Source of the DNA: Anaerolineae bacterium
GTDB lineage: Bacteria; Chloroflexota; Anaerolineae; Anaerolineales; Villigracilaceae
Direction: 5' to 3'
Length of the DNA stretch: 16,857 nt
NCBI GenBank assembly: GCA_017303735.1
Contig: JAFLCF010000086.1
Coordinates: forward strand, 1,239-18,095
The position numbers were made by a program, and so were the translations under genes. Positions 6,264 to 12,410 of this stretch are shown piece after piece. The notes below the pieces were generated by a model. The model had not been told where the DNA came from and made no database searches. It worked only from the letters and a program-made list of their open reading frames with translations. Every line of letters starts with the position of its first letter. The first letter of the stretch is position 1.

Positions 6264-6387
6264 CCGGTGGTTGAGTAGCCTCGCATGGTTTTCGCGAGGC
6301 GTATCGAAACCACCAGTAATTGAAGGTTGCTTTGTTAATAGGTGGTTTCAATACGGGCGGAAGAGCACCGCCCTACTCAACCACCGG
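6264..6387. repeat. Inverted doublet of a REP-like repeat (GGTGGTTGAGTAG...GAAACCACC)
   Basis: Unit A (6266-6314) runs GGTGGTTGAGTAG, stem GCCTCGC/GCGAGGC, then GTATCGAAACCACC. Unit B (6341-6385) is the same element on the opposite strand, with stem GGGCGG/CCGCCC. The outer 15-bp arms (6264-6278, 6373-6387) match perfectly. The termini are conserved while the stem bases differ but still pair. Repeats with these ends are, from memory, common in Actinobacteria and some Chloroflexota. No REP-associated transposase is in the window. Confidence 0.82.
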
Positions 6388-6396
6388 AGGTAGGCT

Positions 6397-6882
6397 TTAA
6401 CTTTTCTGAAAGAATCCCAAGATCGTAGCGCCAATGCCCGTGAAGGTGACGTAGGGCAGAAGCAGGAACCAACCGACAAAGGGCAAGGCGCAGGCGATGC
6501 AGAGGATGATGGAACTCCATAGGTTGCGCTTCCATGCAGACATGTTGGGGAAGAGGCGTTCGGCGAGGTGGTGGACGGTTGCGGTGAGTCCCACACTCAA
6601 GAGGACGGAGAGAAAGGCGAGGATGAGCAGTGCAGGGATGGTGAGAATCCCTTTGACGAAGGAGCCTGCGTTTTCGGCGAGGGAGAGCATGACGAAGGCG
6701 ATCAAGCCGAAGAAGAAAAAGTTGACCATGCCCAAGCCGAAGGAACGCCCTGGGGTGAGGTTGAGACTGGTTTGGGTCTTGGCGACACGGGCGGTGAATA
6801 ATGCGCCGATGACGAGGAAGTAGGCGCTGAGGGTGATGGTCAGCAAGAGGATGATGAGGGTAAGGCGAAGGATGTCGGTCAT
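6397..6882 (-). CDS. Membrane protein in the sigma/anti-sigma operon, paralogue of the 5603-6121 product
   Basis: This 161-residue protein has predicted membrane helices at about 5-30, 48-68, 78-102 and 122-157. It shares with the downstream 172-residue protein a similar helix layout, the segment HLAERLFPNM, and the C-terminal ALPFVGWFLLLPYVTF. AGGAG is 8 nt upstream of the ATG, a clear initiation site. It follows the anti-sigma gene by 103 bp, most of which is an 88-bp palindromic element, so it is probably the third gene of the sigma operon. A terminator lies 140 bp beyond its stop. No family name is recognised. Context suggests a membrane component whose level is set by the ECF sigma factor, without a known biochemical role. 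Confidence 0.75.
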   Translation of the reverse strand: MTDILRLTLIILLLTITLSAYFLVIGALFTARVAKTQTSLNLTPGRSFGLGMVNFFFFGLIAFVMLSLAENAGSFVKGILTIPALLILAFLSVLLSVGLTATVHHLAERLFPNMSAWKRNLWSSIILCIACALPFVGWFLLLPYVTFTGIGATILGFFQKS

Positions 6883-6901
6883 GGAATGGCTCCTGATTTT
6901 T

Positions 6902-6989
6902 GTAGGGGCGAGGTCTCCTCGCCCTATGCGTTTGGGCAGATATTATTGGGCGGGGAGATACCACTGCGTGGCACAAGCCCCGCCCCTAC
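6902..6989. repeat. 88-bp compound palindrome with GTAGGGGCG...CGCCCCTAC ends
   Basis: The outer arms GTAGGGGCG (6902-6910) and CGCCCCTAC (6981-6989) enclose two further hairpins, GGGCGAGG/CCTCGCCC on the left and GGCGGGG/CCCCGCC on the right. Its right end overlaps the end of the anti-sigma gene, so that the TAG of the terminal GTAGGGG, read on the - strand, is that gene's stop codon. It separates the anti-sigma and membrane-protein genes. Confidence 0.82.
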
Positions 6990-7516
6990 GAATGGCGATG
7001 ATTTCTTAACAACAACCCATTCCCAAAGATCCAAAAGATGGAGACGATGGCGAGGGCGATGAAGAGGGTGGAGAGTTCAATGGGGTAGGTTGGGAGATTG
7101 GTAAATTGGCAGGTGGGTAATTGGTAATTGGATAAGGCGTCCAGCCATGAAGTCCAGAGGGATTGGATCTCGAAGAGCCAGGTGGTGAAGGATGGCGTTT
7201 CGATTTGTGGGATCATGATGGAGAAGAATGGAATGGCGACGATAAGCGCAACCAGCGCGGCAGCGGCTTGCAGAGTCGCTGTCAGCGTGAGCCAGCGTGG
7301 GAGTGATGGAGTCAGGCTGGGGCGGGGAGAGGAGCGGGCGGCGAGGTCGCGGGATAAGGTCACTTCGGGCAGAGAGTCTAAATCTACGAATAGGGCTTGG
7401 AGGGCAGAGAGTCGCGCCGCGCATTCATCGCATGAGTCGAGATGCGTTTCGATCTCCGCTCGTTGGGCGGTTTCGCTATCGAGATATTCGTTGAGTTGCT
7501 CGTCAGTCAGGTGCAT
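6986..7516 (-). CDS. zf-HC2 anti-sigma factor (membrane-anchored)
   Basis: This 176-residue partner of the ECF sigma factor starts 14 bp inside the sigma gene, so the two are translationally coupled. GGAG lies 7 nt before the ATG. The N-terminus carries the zinc-binding anti-sigma motif HLDSCDEC (His25, Cys29, Cys32). Transmembrane helices are predicted at about 78-101 and 147-170. Known family members hold the sigma factor inactive at the membrane until a signal releases it. Between the two helices, residues 130-145 (NYQLPTCQFTNLPTYP) are encoded by a heptamer-type repeat, giving an unusual low-complexity loop. The stop codon TAG comes from the terminal GTAGGGG of the adjacent palindromic element, so the original C-terminus may have been altered. 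Confidence 0.87.
   Translation of the reverse strand: MHLTDEQLNEYLDSETAQRAEIETHLDSCDECAARLSALQALFVDLDSLPEVTLSRDLAARSSPRPSLTPSLPRWLTLTATLQAAAALVALIVAIPFFSIMIPQIETPSFTTWLFEIQSLWTSWLDALSNYQLPTCQFTNLPTYPIELSTLFIALAIVSIFWIFGNGLLLRNHRHS
7084..7130. repeat. Period 7-8 array TTGGTAA type inside the anti-sigma gene
   Basis: About six units vary around TTGGTAA or TTGGTAAA with period 7 to 8. They encode the low-complexity NYQLPTCQFTNLPTYP loop between the two membrane helices of the anti-sigma factor. The motif is the same family as the array at 3211-3238. Confidence 0.72.
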
Positions 7517-8048
7517 GGAGTTTCTCCGCGAGAAGTTTGCGCGCGCGGAAGAGATGACTCTTCACGTCGCTGAGGGGGATGTTGAGTTCGCTTGCGATCT
7601 CGTCGTAGGATAGTTCTTGATAATGCCGCAGTTCGACGACGACGCGATATTGCGGCGGCAGGGACGCGAGCGCACTGCGAATCTGCTCGCTTCTTTCTTT
7701 GACCTCAACCTGCTCGCCGGGACTTTGAGTTTTATCTTCGTCCCGTTCTTCGTCCAATGCAACCGGATGGGTGAGATACCCATCCCTACTGATGTAGTTC
7801 AGGCACAGGTTGGCTGCCACGCGGCGAATCCACGGGCTGAATTCGCGTTCGAGGTCGAAGGTGTGCAGACGGTCGAGGGCACGGATGAAGGTCTCTTGGG
7901 CGAGGTCTTCGGCGTCGGCGCGGTTGTGCAGAATGCGGTAGCAGACGTTGAACACGCTCGTTTGGTGACGGGAGACGAGGTCGCCGTAGGCTTCAGCGTC
8001 GCCGCGACGGGCTCGCAGGATCAGGTCGCGGTCGGTGGGCGCATTCAT
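7503..8048 (-). CDS. ECF-family RNA polymerase sigma factor
   Basis: This 181-residue protein has the two sigma domains expected for ECF factors. Region 2 is at about 20-85, with DAEDLAQETFIRALDRLHTF and FSPWIRRVAANLCLNYI, binding core polymerase and the -10 element. Region 4 is at about 119-175, with LPPQYRVVVELRHYQELSYDEIA and the helix-turn-helix around LNIPLSDVKSHLFRARKLL, recognising the -35 element. The linker contains SRDGYLTHP (87-95), encoded exactly by a palindromic repeat unit. The ATG at 8048 is only about 12 nt from the putative -10 box and no SD is visible, so the transcript may be nearly leaderless. The overlapping anti-sigma gene follows. The promoter-like motif in front suggests autoregulation. 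The inducing signal is unknown. Confidence 0.93.
   Translation of the reverse strand: MNAPTDRDLILRARRGDAEAYGDLVSRHQTSVFNVCYRILHNRADAEDLAQETFIRALDRLHTFDLEREFSPWIRRVAANLCLNYISRDGYLTHPVALDEERDEDKTQSPGEQVEVKERSEQIRSALASLPPQYRVVVELRHYQELSYDEIASELNIPLSDVKSHLFRARKLLAEKLHAPD
7765..7789. repeat. GTAGGGATGGGT...ACCCATCC palindrome inside the sigma gene
   Basis: GGATGGGT (7765-7772) and ACCCATCC (7778-7785) pair around a 5-nt loop, and CTAC follows, so the - strand begins GTAGGGATGGGT. It resembles the GTAGG-ended palindromes at 6902-6989 and 8106-8132. It encodes residues 87-95 of the sigma factor in the linker between regions 2 and 4. Confidence 0.65.
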
Positions 8049-8060
8049 GGCTAGAGTGTA

Positions 8061-8090
8061 ATACAGGCGGGGAGGGGAAAAAGTTGCAGG
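8061..8090 (-). promoter_or_regulatory. Putative autoregulated ECF promoter of the sigma gene
   Basis: On the - strand CCTGCAACTTT (8080-8090) is followed after 13 nt by CTGTAT (8061-8066), then the ATG at 8048. The identical blocks and spacing occur before the 172-residue membrane gene. The very short leader implied here would be about 5-7 nt. Autoregulation is common for ECF factors. Its application here is inference. Confidence 0.6.
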
Positions 8091-8105
8091 AGGTTTATGA
8101 GAATC

Positions 8106-8132
8106 GTAGGGGCGGGGTAACCCCGCCCCTAC
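8106..8132. repeat. GTAGGGGCGGGG/CCCCGCCCCTAC short palindrome
   Basis: Perfect 12-bp arms (8106-8117 and 8121-8132) are separated by TAA. This is the minimal form of the GTAGG...CCTAC family. It lies between the ECF promoter and a decayed PD40 gene remnant, and has no T run, so it is not a standard terminator. Confidence 0.85.
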
Positions 8133-8142
8133 TCGGTATATA

Positions 8143-8220
8143 TTATTTTCCCCACCTAGGCTGCCAATCGGAGATAGGACTATTTATTAGGTGCGTCATA
8201 TGCACTCAGCGGGATGATGT
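8143..8220 (-). pseudogene. Decayed 3' remnant of a PD40 (TolB-like) propeller gene
   Basis: On the - strand, the end of this stretch reads NSPISDWQPRWGK followed by TAA. This matches the C-terminus of the intact PD40 protein (NSTISDWQPRWGR) encoded at 13327-14379. Further upstream the DNA still resembles the ATCATCCACCCCGATGG segment of that gene, but with deletions that break the frame. No start codon with a ribosome-binding site belongs to it. It sits downstream of the 8341-10185 lipoprotein, the same relative place that the better-preserved remnant at 10249-10449 has after the 10450-12270 lipoprotein. The next 120 bp (8221-8340) show no recognisable feature. Confidence 0.7.
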
Positions 8221-8340
8221 TTTTAGGCTATTATGCTTTCTTATGGACGAACAAGATAGCAAGCTGCTATTCATGAAAATCGTTTTAAAACTGTGCTCAT
8301 CTTTGGCGAGTTTTGAACATTCCCTTCTCCACAATAAGTA

Positions 8341-10185
8341 TTATTTACAAATTTCATCACCAGTAATGAAGGGAAAATCTCCCCTGATCTCAATGATTTT
8401 TGAACGAAACACCAGGCGTGAGTTTTCAGTAATTCCGGGAACTTTACCTGTAAGTTTTATCGTTTGGGTCTCTGGTATCAATTCCACTTCTATTTTTCCT
8501 GCACGACTATACTCTAAAAAATCCTGCCCTGATGCTATGTGCTTTTTAAGAATTCCTTTTACTTCTGGCGATTTGCCGTCAGACCCATTCCAAACATAGA
8601 CACTAAATACGTATTCCATTCCTGAAAAATAAGCACCTGATAACACATTGTTATCGAGGTCGATCTCCACATCCCAACCATTCAGAAAATCACTATCAGT
8701 ATTCATGTACACAGAAAGATCGTCGCTAATAGCCTTAAGCTTGATTTCCACGGTCAGGATTTCACCTTCAAGAGAGGAGTTTATTTCCTGAATATCAAAA
8801 TAGCTCAAAAATGGAGTAGCGTCTGGTTCATCAACGATGCCATCGCCGGGATGGCATGCATCGAGTATTGAGTAACCTTCGGCAAGCTCATAAGGTAATT
8901 CCTCCTGCAGCCACAATTTAGGGCAACCTACTAGTTCTTCAAGCACAACTTCGGCAGAGTTTGAAAGGTTCAGGATATTTACCGTTTCTTTTGAATATAC
9001 CAATCCACCGTCAGGTGCCCATCCACAAATAAAAATATACGGGTTTTCAAAATCTCCAGATTTCTTCCACTCGTGATATGTCCGCGGGTCTTTCGGAATC
9101 TCAACAGAAGTCCATGATTGGACATCAAACACCATATCCAATGGTTCATATAATGATTCATATTCGCTCGCCTGATAGGGCAAATTCAAGCGGATAAATT
9201 CTCCATTCGGAGACCATGTCAACTCACATCCAAACCGTAATTGAGTGCCAAACTCTGAAACAAGGGTTGCATTGGAGAAATCAGAGTTTGCAGAATAAAG
9301 CCAGTAATACCCTTCCTGGGTCTCACGTATTACTGCAAATACCACTTTCTCATTAGCAGGCGAGAAGGCGAGGCATTCAATGATGTCATCCGTCTTCAAC
9401 CCATTAATCGCGATATTTTCAACGCCAGCATTCTCCAAGTCCACTGCCTGAAAATTTGTGTAATATGTAAGCGGATAAAAGGAATTGCCATCCCAGTTCC
9501 ATGCAAAGTTGGTGCCAAAAAAACTTGAAACTGGTATTAGCGGCTTGATGTTTGTGCCATCGTTATTAATCACATAGAACATTGTGTACCTACGTCCCAG
9601 AATGTTCATGGTGTCATACATCCACCCTGCTCCAACAAGCCTGACAGAATCAGGCGACCATTCCCATTCCACTCCAATAAGGTCTGCTGGCACTTGAAGT
9701 TGTACTAGGGTTTTCTTCTGGATGTCGTAAATATAATATTCATATAGGCACCGTAGCCGTGCATCCAATTTTACACATACAAATGTGTAGATTTTCCTTA
9801 AATCAGGGGATAGGTACATTTCCAATGTAGGCTCATAATCCTCGCTGAAATGTACCGAGTCGGTAAAGCGATCTTCTGGGAGCAAATCTCTGAGTTCCTC
9901 TTCAGATATCAAGATCTTTTCTTCCCCCGACTCCACATTAGAGACTCCAATGTATCTTCCCATACCACCCTCTCTGTCCGAAATAATGAGACCACTAGAA
10001 CCGCCAACCTTGGTGGGCTGGGGAGAAAGAGATACAGTTGGGGTGGATGTTGGGGATGGTGCTAGTGTACTCGTCGGTGACGCCACGATTTCAGGCGCGG
10101 TCATTTCCTGCTGAGATACGCATGCTGTAAGAACAAACACAATTATCGCTGCTAGATATATTTGTTTTACGGTAATATGAGACAT
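8341..10185 (-). CDS. Beta-propeller (PD40-like) lipoprotein with C-terminal beta-sandwich domain, copy A
   Basis: This is a 614-residue predicted surface lipoprotein. The signal peptide ends in the lipobox LTAC (Cys22) and is followed by a Ser/Thr/Pro-rich linker to about residue 62. The middle part contains degenerate propeller blades, such as LYLSPDLRKIYTF-like, EWSPDSVRLVGAG, LAFSPANEKVVFAV and LTWSPNGEFIRLNL. A Cys-containing region (CGWAPDGG, VGCPKLW, DACHPGDG) follows. The last 130 or so residues look like a beta-sandwich with GWDVEIDLDNN, a Ca-binding-like pattern. It is a diverged paralogue of the next gene upstream, roughly 40% identical by eye across the propeller. GGGAG lies about 10 nt before the ATG. 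The gene is visibly richer in A+T than its neighbours. No enzymatic residues are apparent, and ligand binding or signal sensing is a guess. Confidence 0.8.
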   Translation of the reverse strand: MSHITVKQIYLAAIIVFVLTACVSQQEMTAPEIVASPTSTLAPSPTSTPTVSLSPQPTKVGGSSGLIISDREGGMGRYIGVSNVESGEEKILISEEELRDLLPEDRFTDSVHFSEDYEPTLEMYLSPDLRKIYTFVCVKLDARLRCLYEYYIYDIQKKTLVQLQVPADLIGVEWEWSPDSVRLVGAGWMYDTMNILGRRYTMFYVINNDGTNIKPLIPVSSFFGTNFAWNWDGNSFYPLTYYTNFQAVDLENAGVENIAINGLKTDDIIECLAFSPANEKVVFAVIRETQEGYYWLYSANSDFSNATLVSEFGTQLRFGCELTWSPNGEFIRLNLPYQASEYESLYEPLDMVFDVQSWTSVEIPKDPRTYHEWKKSGDFENPYIFICGWAPDGGLVYSKETVNILNLSNSAEVVLEELVGCPKLWLQEELPYELAEGYSILDACHPGDGIVDEPDATPFLSYFDIQEINSSLEGEILTVEIKLKAISDDLSVYMNTDSDFLNGWDVEIDLDNNVLSGAYFSGMEYVFSVYVWNGSDGKSPEVKGILKKHIASGQDFLEYSRAGKIEVELIPETQTIKLTGKVPGITENSRLVFRSKIIEIRGDFPFITGDEICK

Positions 10186-10225
10186 TTTTGAAATCTCCCT
10201 TTACTGTTAGGTGACTCTGATGAAA

Positions 10226-10231
10226 ATTATA
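10226..10231 (-). promoter_or_regulatory. Possible -10 box of lipoprotein copy A
   Basis: TATAAT on the - strand lies about 41 nt before the ATG at 10185, just past the end of the PD40 remnant. No good -35 hexamer is seen at 17 nt. A TATAAT at a similar distance (12305-12310) precedes copy B. Confidence 0.4.
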
Positions 10232-10248
10232 CACTGACATAAATATTC

Positions 10249-10449
10249 CTACCTCCCCCACCTCGGCTGCCAATCGGAGATGGTGCTATTCGTTAGTCTT
10301 GTCAATCCCGTGCCATCGGGGTGGATGATGTAGAGTTCGTTGTTGCCATCTCTGAATGAGGTGAAGACGATCCAGTTGCCGTCGGGTGACCAGGAGGGAC
10401 CGAGATTGTCGCCGCCGTCTATGTTGAGGGCATAGATGGCACGGAAACC
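10249..10449 (-). pseudogene. 66-codon 3' fragment of the PD40 gene, in frame after the stop of lipoprotein copy B
   Basis: The - strand encodes a 66-codon open segment ending in TAG whose translation matches the last ~75 residues of the intact PD40 protein (13327-14379). Shared segments include GGDNLGPSWSPDGNWIVFTS and LTNSTISDWQPRWGR. The DNA match is very strong, with two stretches of over 40 bp that appear identical by eye. Relative to the intact gene about 27 bp (nine codons) are missing, with GCCGTC at both edges of the gap, as expected for deletion by short homology. It starts directly after the TAA of the 10450-12270 gene and in the same frame. There is no ATG or GTG near its 5' end, so it is probably not translated on its own. 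Confidence 0.85.
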
Positions 10450-12270
10450 TTAATCGCAGATGCGATCAGAGATCACACGGGGAGCGCCATTTACCACTTC
10501 TGTTGCAAGGCGAGACAAAAAGACCAGGCGTGATGTTTCGGTAATGCCGGGCACGCTGCCCGAAAGGGTCACTGTTTTCGCTTGAGCAGAAAGGGACGCC
10601 TGAAGCGTATCTGTTCGTTCATACATCCCGCTATTCGGGTTAAATTTCAATAAAATCCTGCCGAGCATTTCCGAAGTACCATTTGTGGCAGGGAGCACAG
10701 CAACAGACAAGCGATATTCAAACCCCAACTTGTCGCCAGTCAATGTATTATTGTCAATATCTACAAGGATTTCCCAGCCGTTGTAAAAATTCTCGATGCC
10801 TGGGGTAATGTATAGCGTTAGGTCTGAACCGACCTCTGCAAAAGTCATAACGACGGTTAGTTTCTCGCCGCTCAGAGTAGAGGAAGCATTGAGCAGGTCA
10901 TACAGCGCCGGAATCGGCTCCTCATCCACAACATCCTCTGCAGCCCCTCCAGGCACACAAGCATTTGGGACAGCCAGCCCAATCGGGACTTCAAAAGCAA
11001 GATCTTCTTCTAACCACTGAACAGGGCAGTGTCGGATCATTGACTTAATATCTTCCGGCAGATCGAAAGGCTCAGTATCGGGCAGACCCAATAATTCCAT
11101 GCCAACCTCTTCGCCTGCAAAGTCGACCCGTGCAAAAGCCAGGTCATTATTTGGAGCCCAGCCGCAAACCTTAGAGTTTTCAGGAAGTGCTACAAGGGAT
11201 TTATCTTGTAATGAGATCAACACATCCAATGACGGGAAAGCAGCCGATTCGTTTGCCTGCCCGGTCTCTGCGCGGACGCTGTAATCGTACCCAAAATGAA
11301 CGTACTTTTGATCCGGCTGCCAAGTCACTTCACAGGTATAGCGCGAATCGATATCGAACTCATGCAGCAGGGTGATTTCTGAAAAATCAGAGCGGGCTGT
11401 ATACAGCCTGTCATGATTCTTAGTCACCTCACTACGAAGGACAAATGCGATCTTTCCCCCATCAGGAGAAAATGCAAGGCATTCAACCTTGTCGTTCATC
11501 TCCAACCCCTTGATCGGGATATTCAGCTGATTCGAACCGTCTATATACCAGGATTGGAGATTTGTGATGTATGTCATCGGAATGACGATCCGGCTCGCAG
11601 GATGCCAGACGAGCTGAGCATGTCCATTAGTCACCGGTGCAAGGGAACTGAGCTCCGTCCCATCACTGTTGATGATGTAGAAGCGGGTGAGTTCATACGC
11701 CGCTTCAATATAATTCCATGCAGCGCCAGCGAGCTTCGTTCCATCAGGCGACCATTTCCAATAAACTCCATACGTCCCGCCGGGGGGCGTCAGCTTAATA
11801 GCAGACTTGTCTTGAAGCGTATAAATGTAATATTCAAACAAACAGCGGAAACGACTGTCGAGAGCGGCACAGATCGAAATATAGGCTTTGGTGAAATCGG
11901 GAGATAGTTCGATAGCGATCGGTTTTTCGTAGCCATAAGTATACGACTCGGCAGATTTATCCTCTCCGAGGAGCAACTCCAGTTCGCTACGCGAGATCAG
12001 CAGTTTTTTTTCACCCGTATCCAGATTGACCGAAAGAACATCCCTCTTATCATCATAGATCAAAACGCCTTTAGAATTGCCTACCAGAGTTGGTGTAGAT
12101 ACTCCAGTTTCGGTTGGGGTTGAAGTTGGTGTATCGGGTGGAAGCGGAGTTTCCGTGAAAGGCATCTGGCTCGGAGTGGCTTCTTCTATAGCCGATTGTT
12201 TAGGAGAACAGGAGGCGATTCCCAGAATCAAGACAGTAAGAGCTAGTAGAATCGTTTGGGGTTTGGTCAT
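10450..12270 (-). CDS. Beta-propeller (PD40-like) lipoprotein with C-terminal beta-sandwich domain, copy B
   Basis: This is a 606-residue lipoprotein homologous to the 8341-10185 product. The start is set at ATG 12270 (MTKPQ) because GGGAG sits 5 nt upstream. An ATG at 12282 would leave the SD inside the gene. The signal peptide ends at IASC (Cys21) and a Thr/Pro linker (TPLPPDTPTSTPT) follows. Propeller-like blades include IELSPDFTKAYISI, KWSPDGTKLAGAAW, LAFSPDGGKIAFVL and VTWQPDQKYVHFG. The C-terminal domain carries GWEILVDIDNNTLTG, the counterpart of GWDVEIDLDNN in copy A. Conserved cysteines (RCLFEYYIY, CGWAPNN, RHCPVQW, NACVPGG) are shared between copies. Its in-frame TAA is followed by the PD40 remnant. 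Function is unknown, and binding of a carbohydrate or peptide ligand at the cell surface is a guess. Confidence 0.8.
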   Translation of the reverse strand: MTKPQTILLALTVLILGIASCSPKQSAIEEATPSQMPFTETPLPPDTPTSTPTETGVSTPTLVGNSKGVLIYDDKRDVLSVNLDTGEKKLLISRSELELLLGEDKSAESYTYGYEKPIAIELSPDFTKAYISICAALDSRFRCLFEYYIYTLQDKSAIKLTPPGGTYGVYWKWSPDGTKLAGAAWNYIEAAYELTRFYIINSDGTELSSLAPVTNGHAQLVWHPASRIVIPMTYITNLQSWYIDGSNQLNIPIKGLEMNDKVECLAFSPDGGKIAFVLRSEVTKNHDRLYTARSDFSEITLLHEFDIDSRYTCEVTWQPDQKYVHFGYDYSVRAETGQANESAAFPSLDVLISLQDKSLVALPENSKVCGWAPNNDLAFARVDFAGEEVGMELLGLPDTEPFDLPEDIKSMIRHCPVQWLEEDLAFEVPIGLAVPNACVPGGAAEDVVDEEPIPALYDLLNASSTLSGEKLTVVMTFAEVGSDLTLYITPGIENFYNGWEILVDIDNNTLTGDKLGFEYRLSVAVLPATNGTSEMLGRILLKFNPNSGMYERTDTLQASLSAQAKTVTLSGSVPGITETSRLVFLSRLATEVVNGAPRVISDRICD

Positions 12271-12410
12271 GATTGCTCCCATGCGTTTTTAATAATAGAA
12301 GGCAATTATACCCAGCACGACTACTCATGGCACTATTTTAGCAGGATGAGACAGTTTAATTTGGCAGGTGGGCACAAAAACTTGGCTGCTTGGCATCAAA
12401 ACCCATTCTA

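Noticed and set aside
6377..6976. 199-residue - strand frame overlapping the 161-residue membrane protein
   Set aside because: It is His/Arg/Pro-rich, typical of an out-of-frame shadow. The overlapping frame has a good SD and homology to its neighbour.
8106..8132. Terminator for lipoprotein copy A
   Set aside because: The hairpin is strong but no T run follows on either strand, and it belongs to a dispersed palindrome family.
8084..8599. Open frame on the + strand across the sigma upstream region
   Set aside because: It overlaps the ECF promoter, a palindrome, the PD40 remnant and the end of the lipoprotein on the opposite strand. The translation has no recognisable domain or ribosome-binding site.
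12359..12373. TTGGCAGGTGGG shared with the array in the anti-sigma gene (7107-7116)
   Set aside because: It is a single 12-bp match without periodic neighbours, which may be chance or a badly decayed array.
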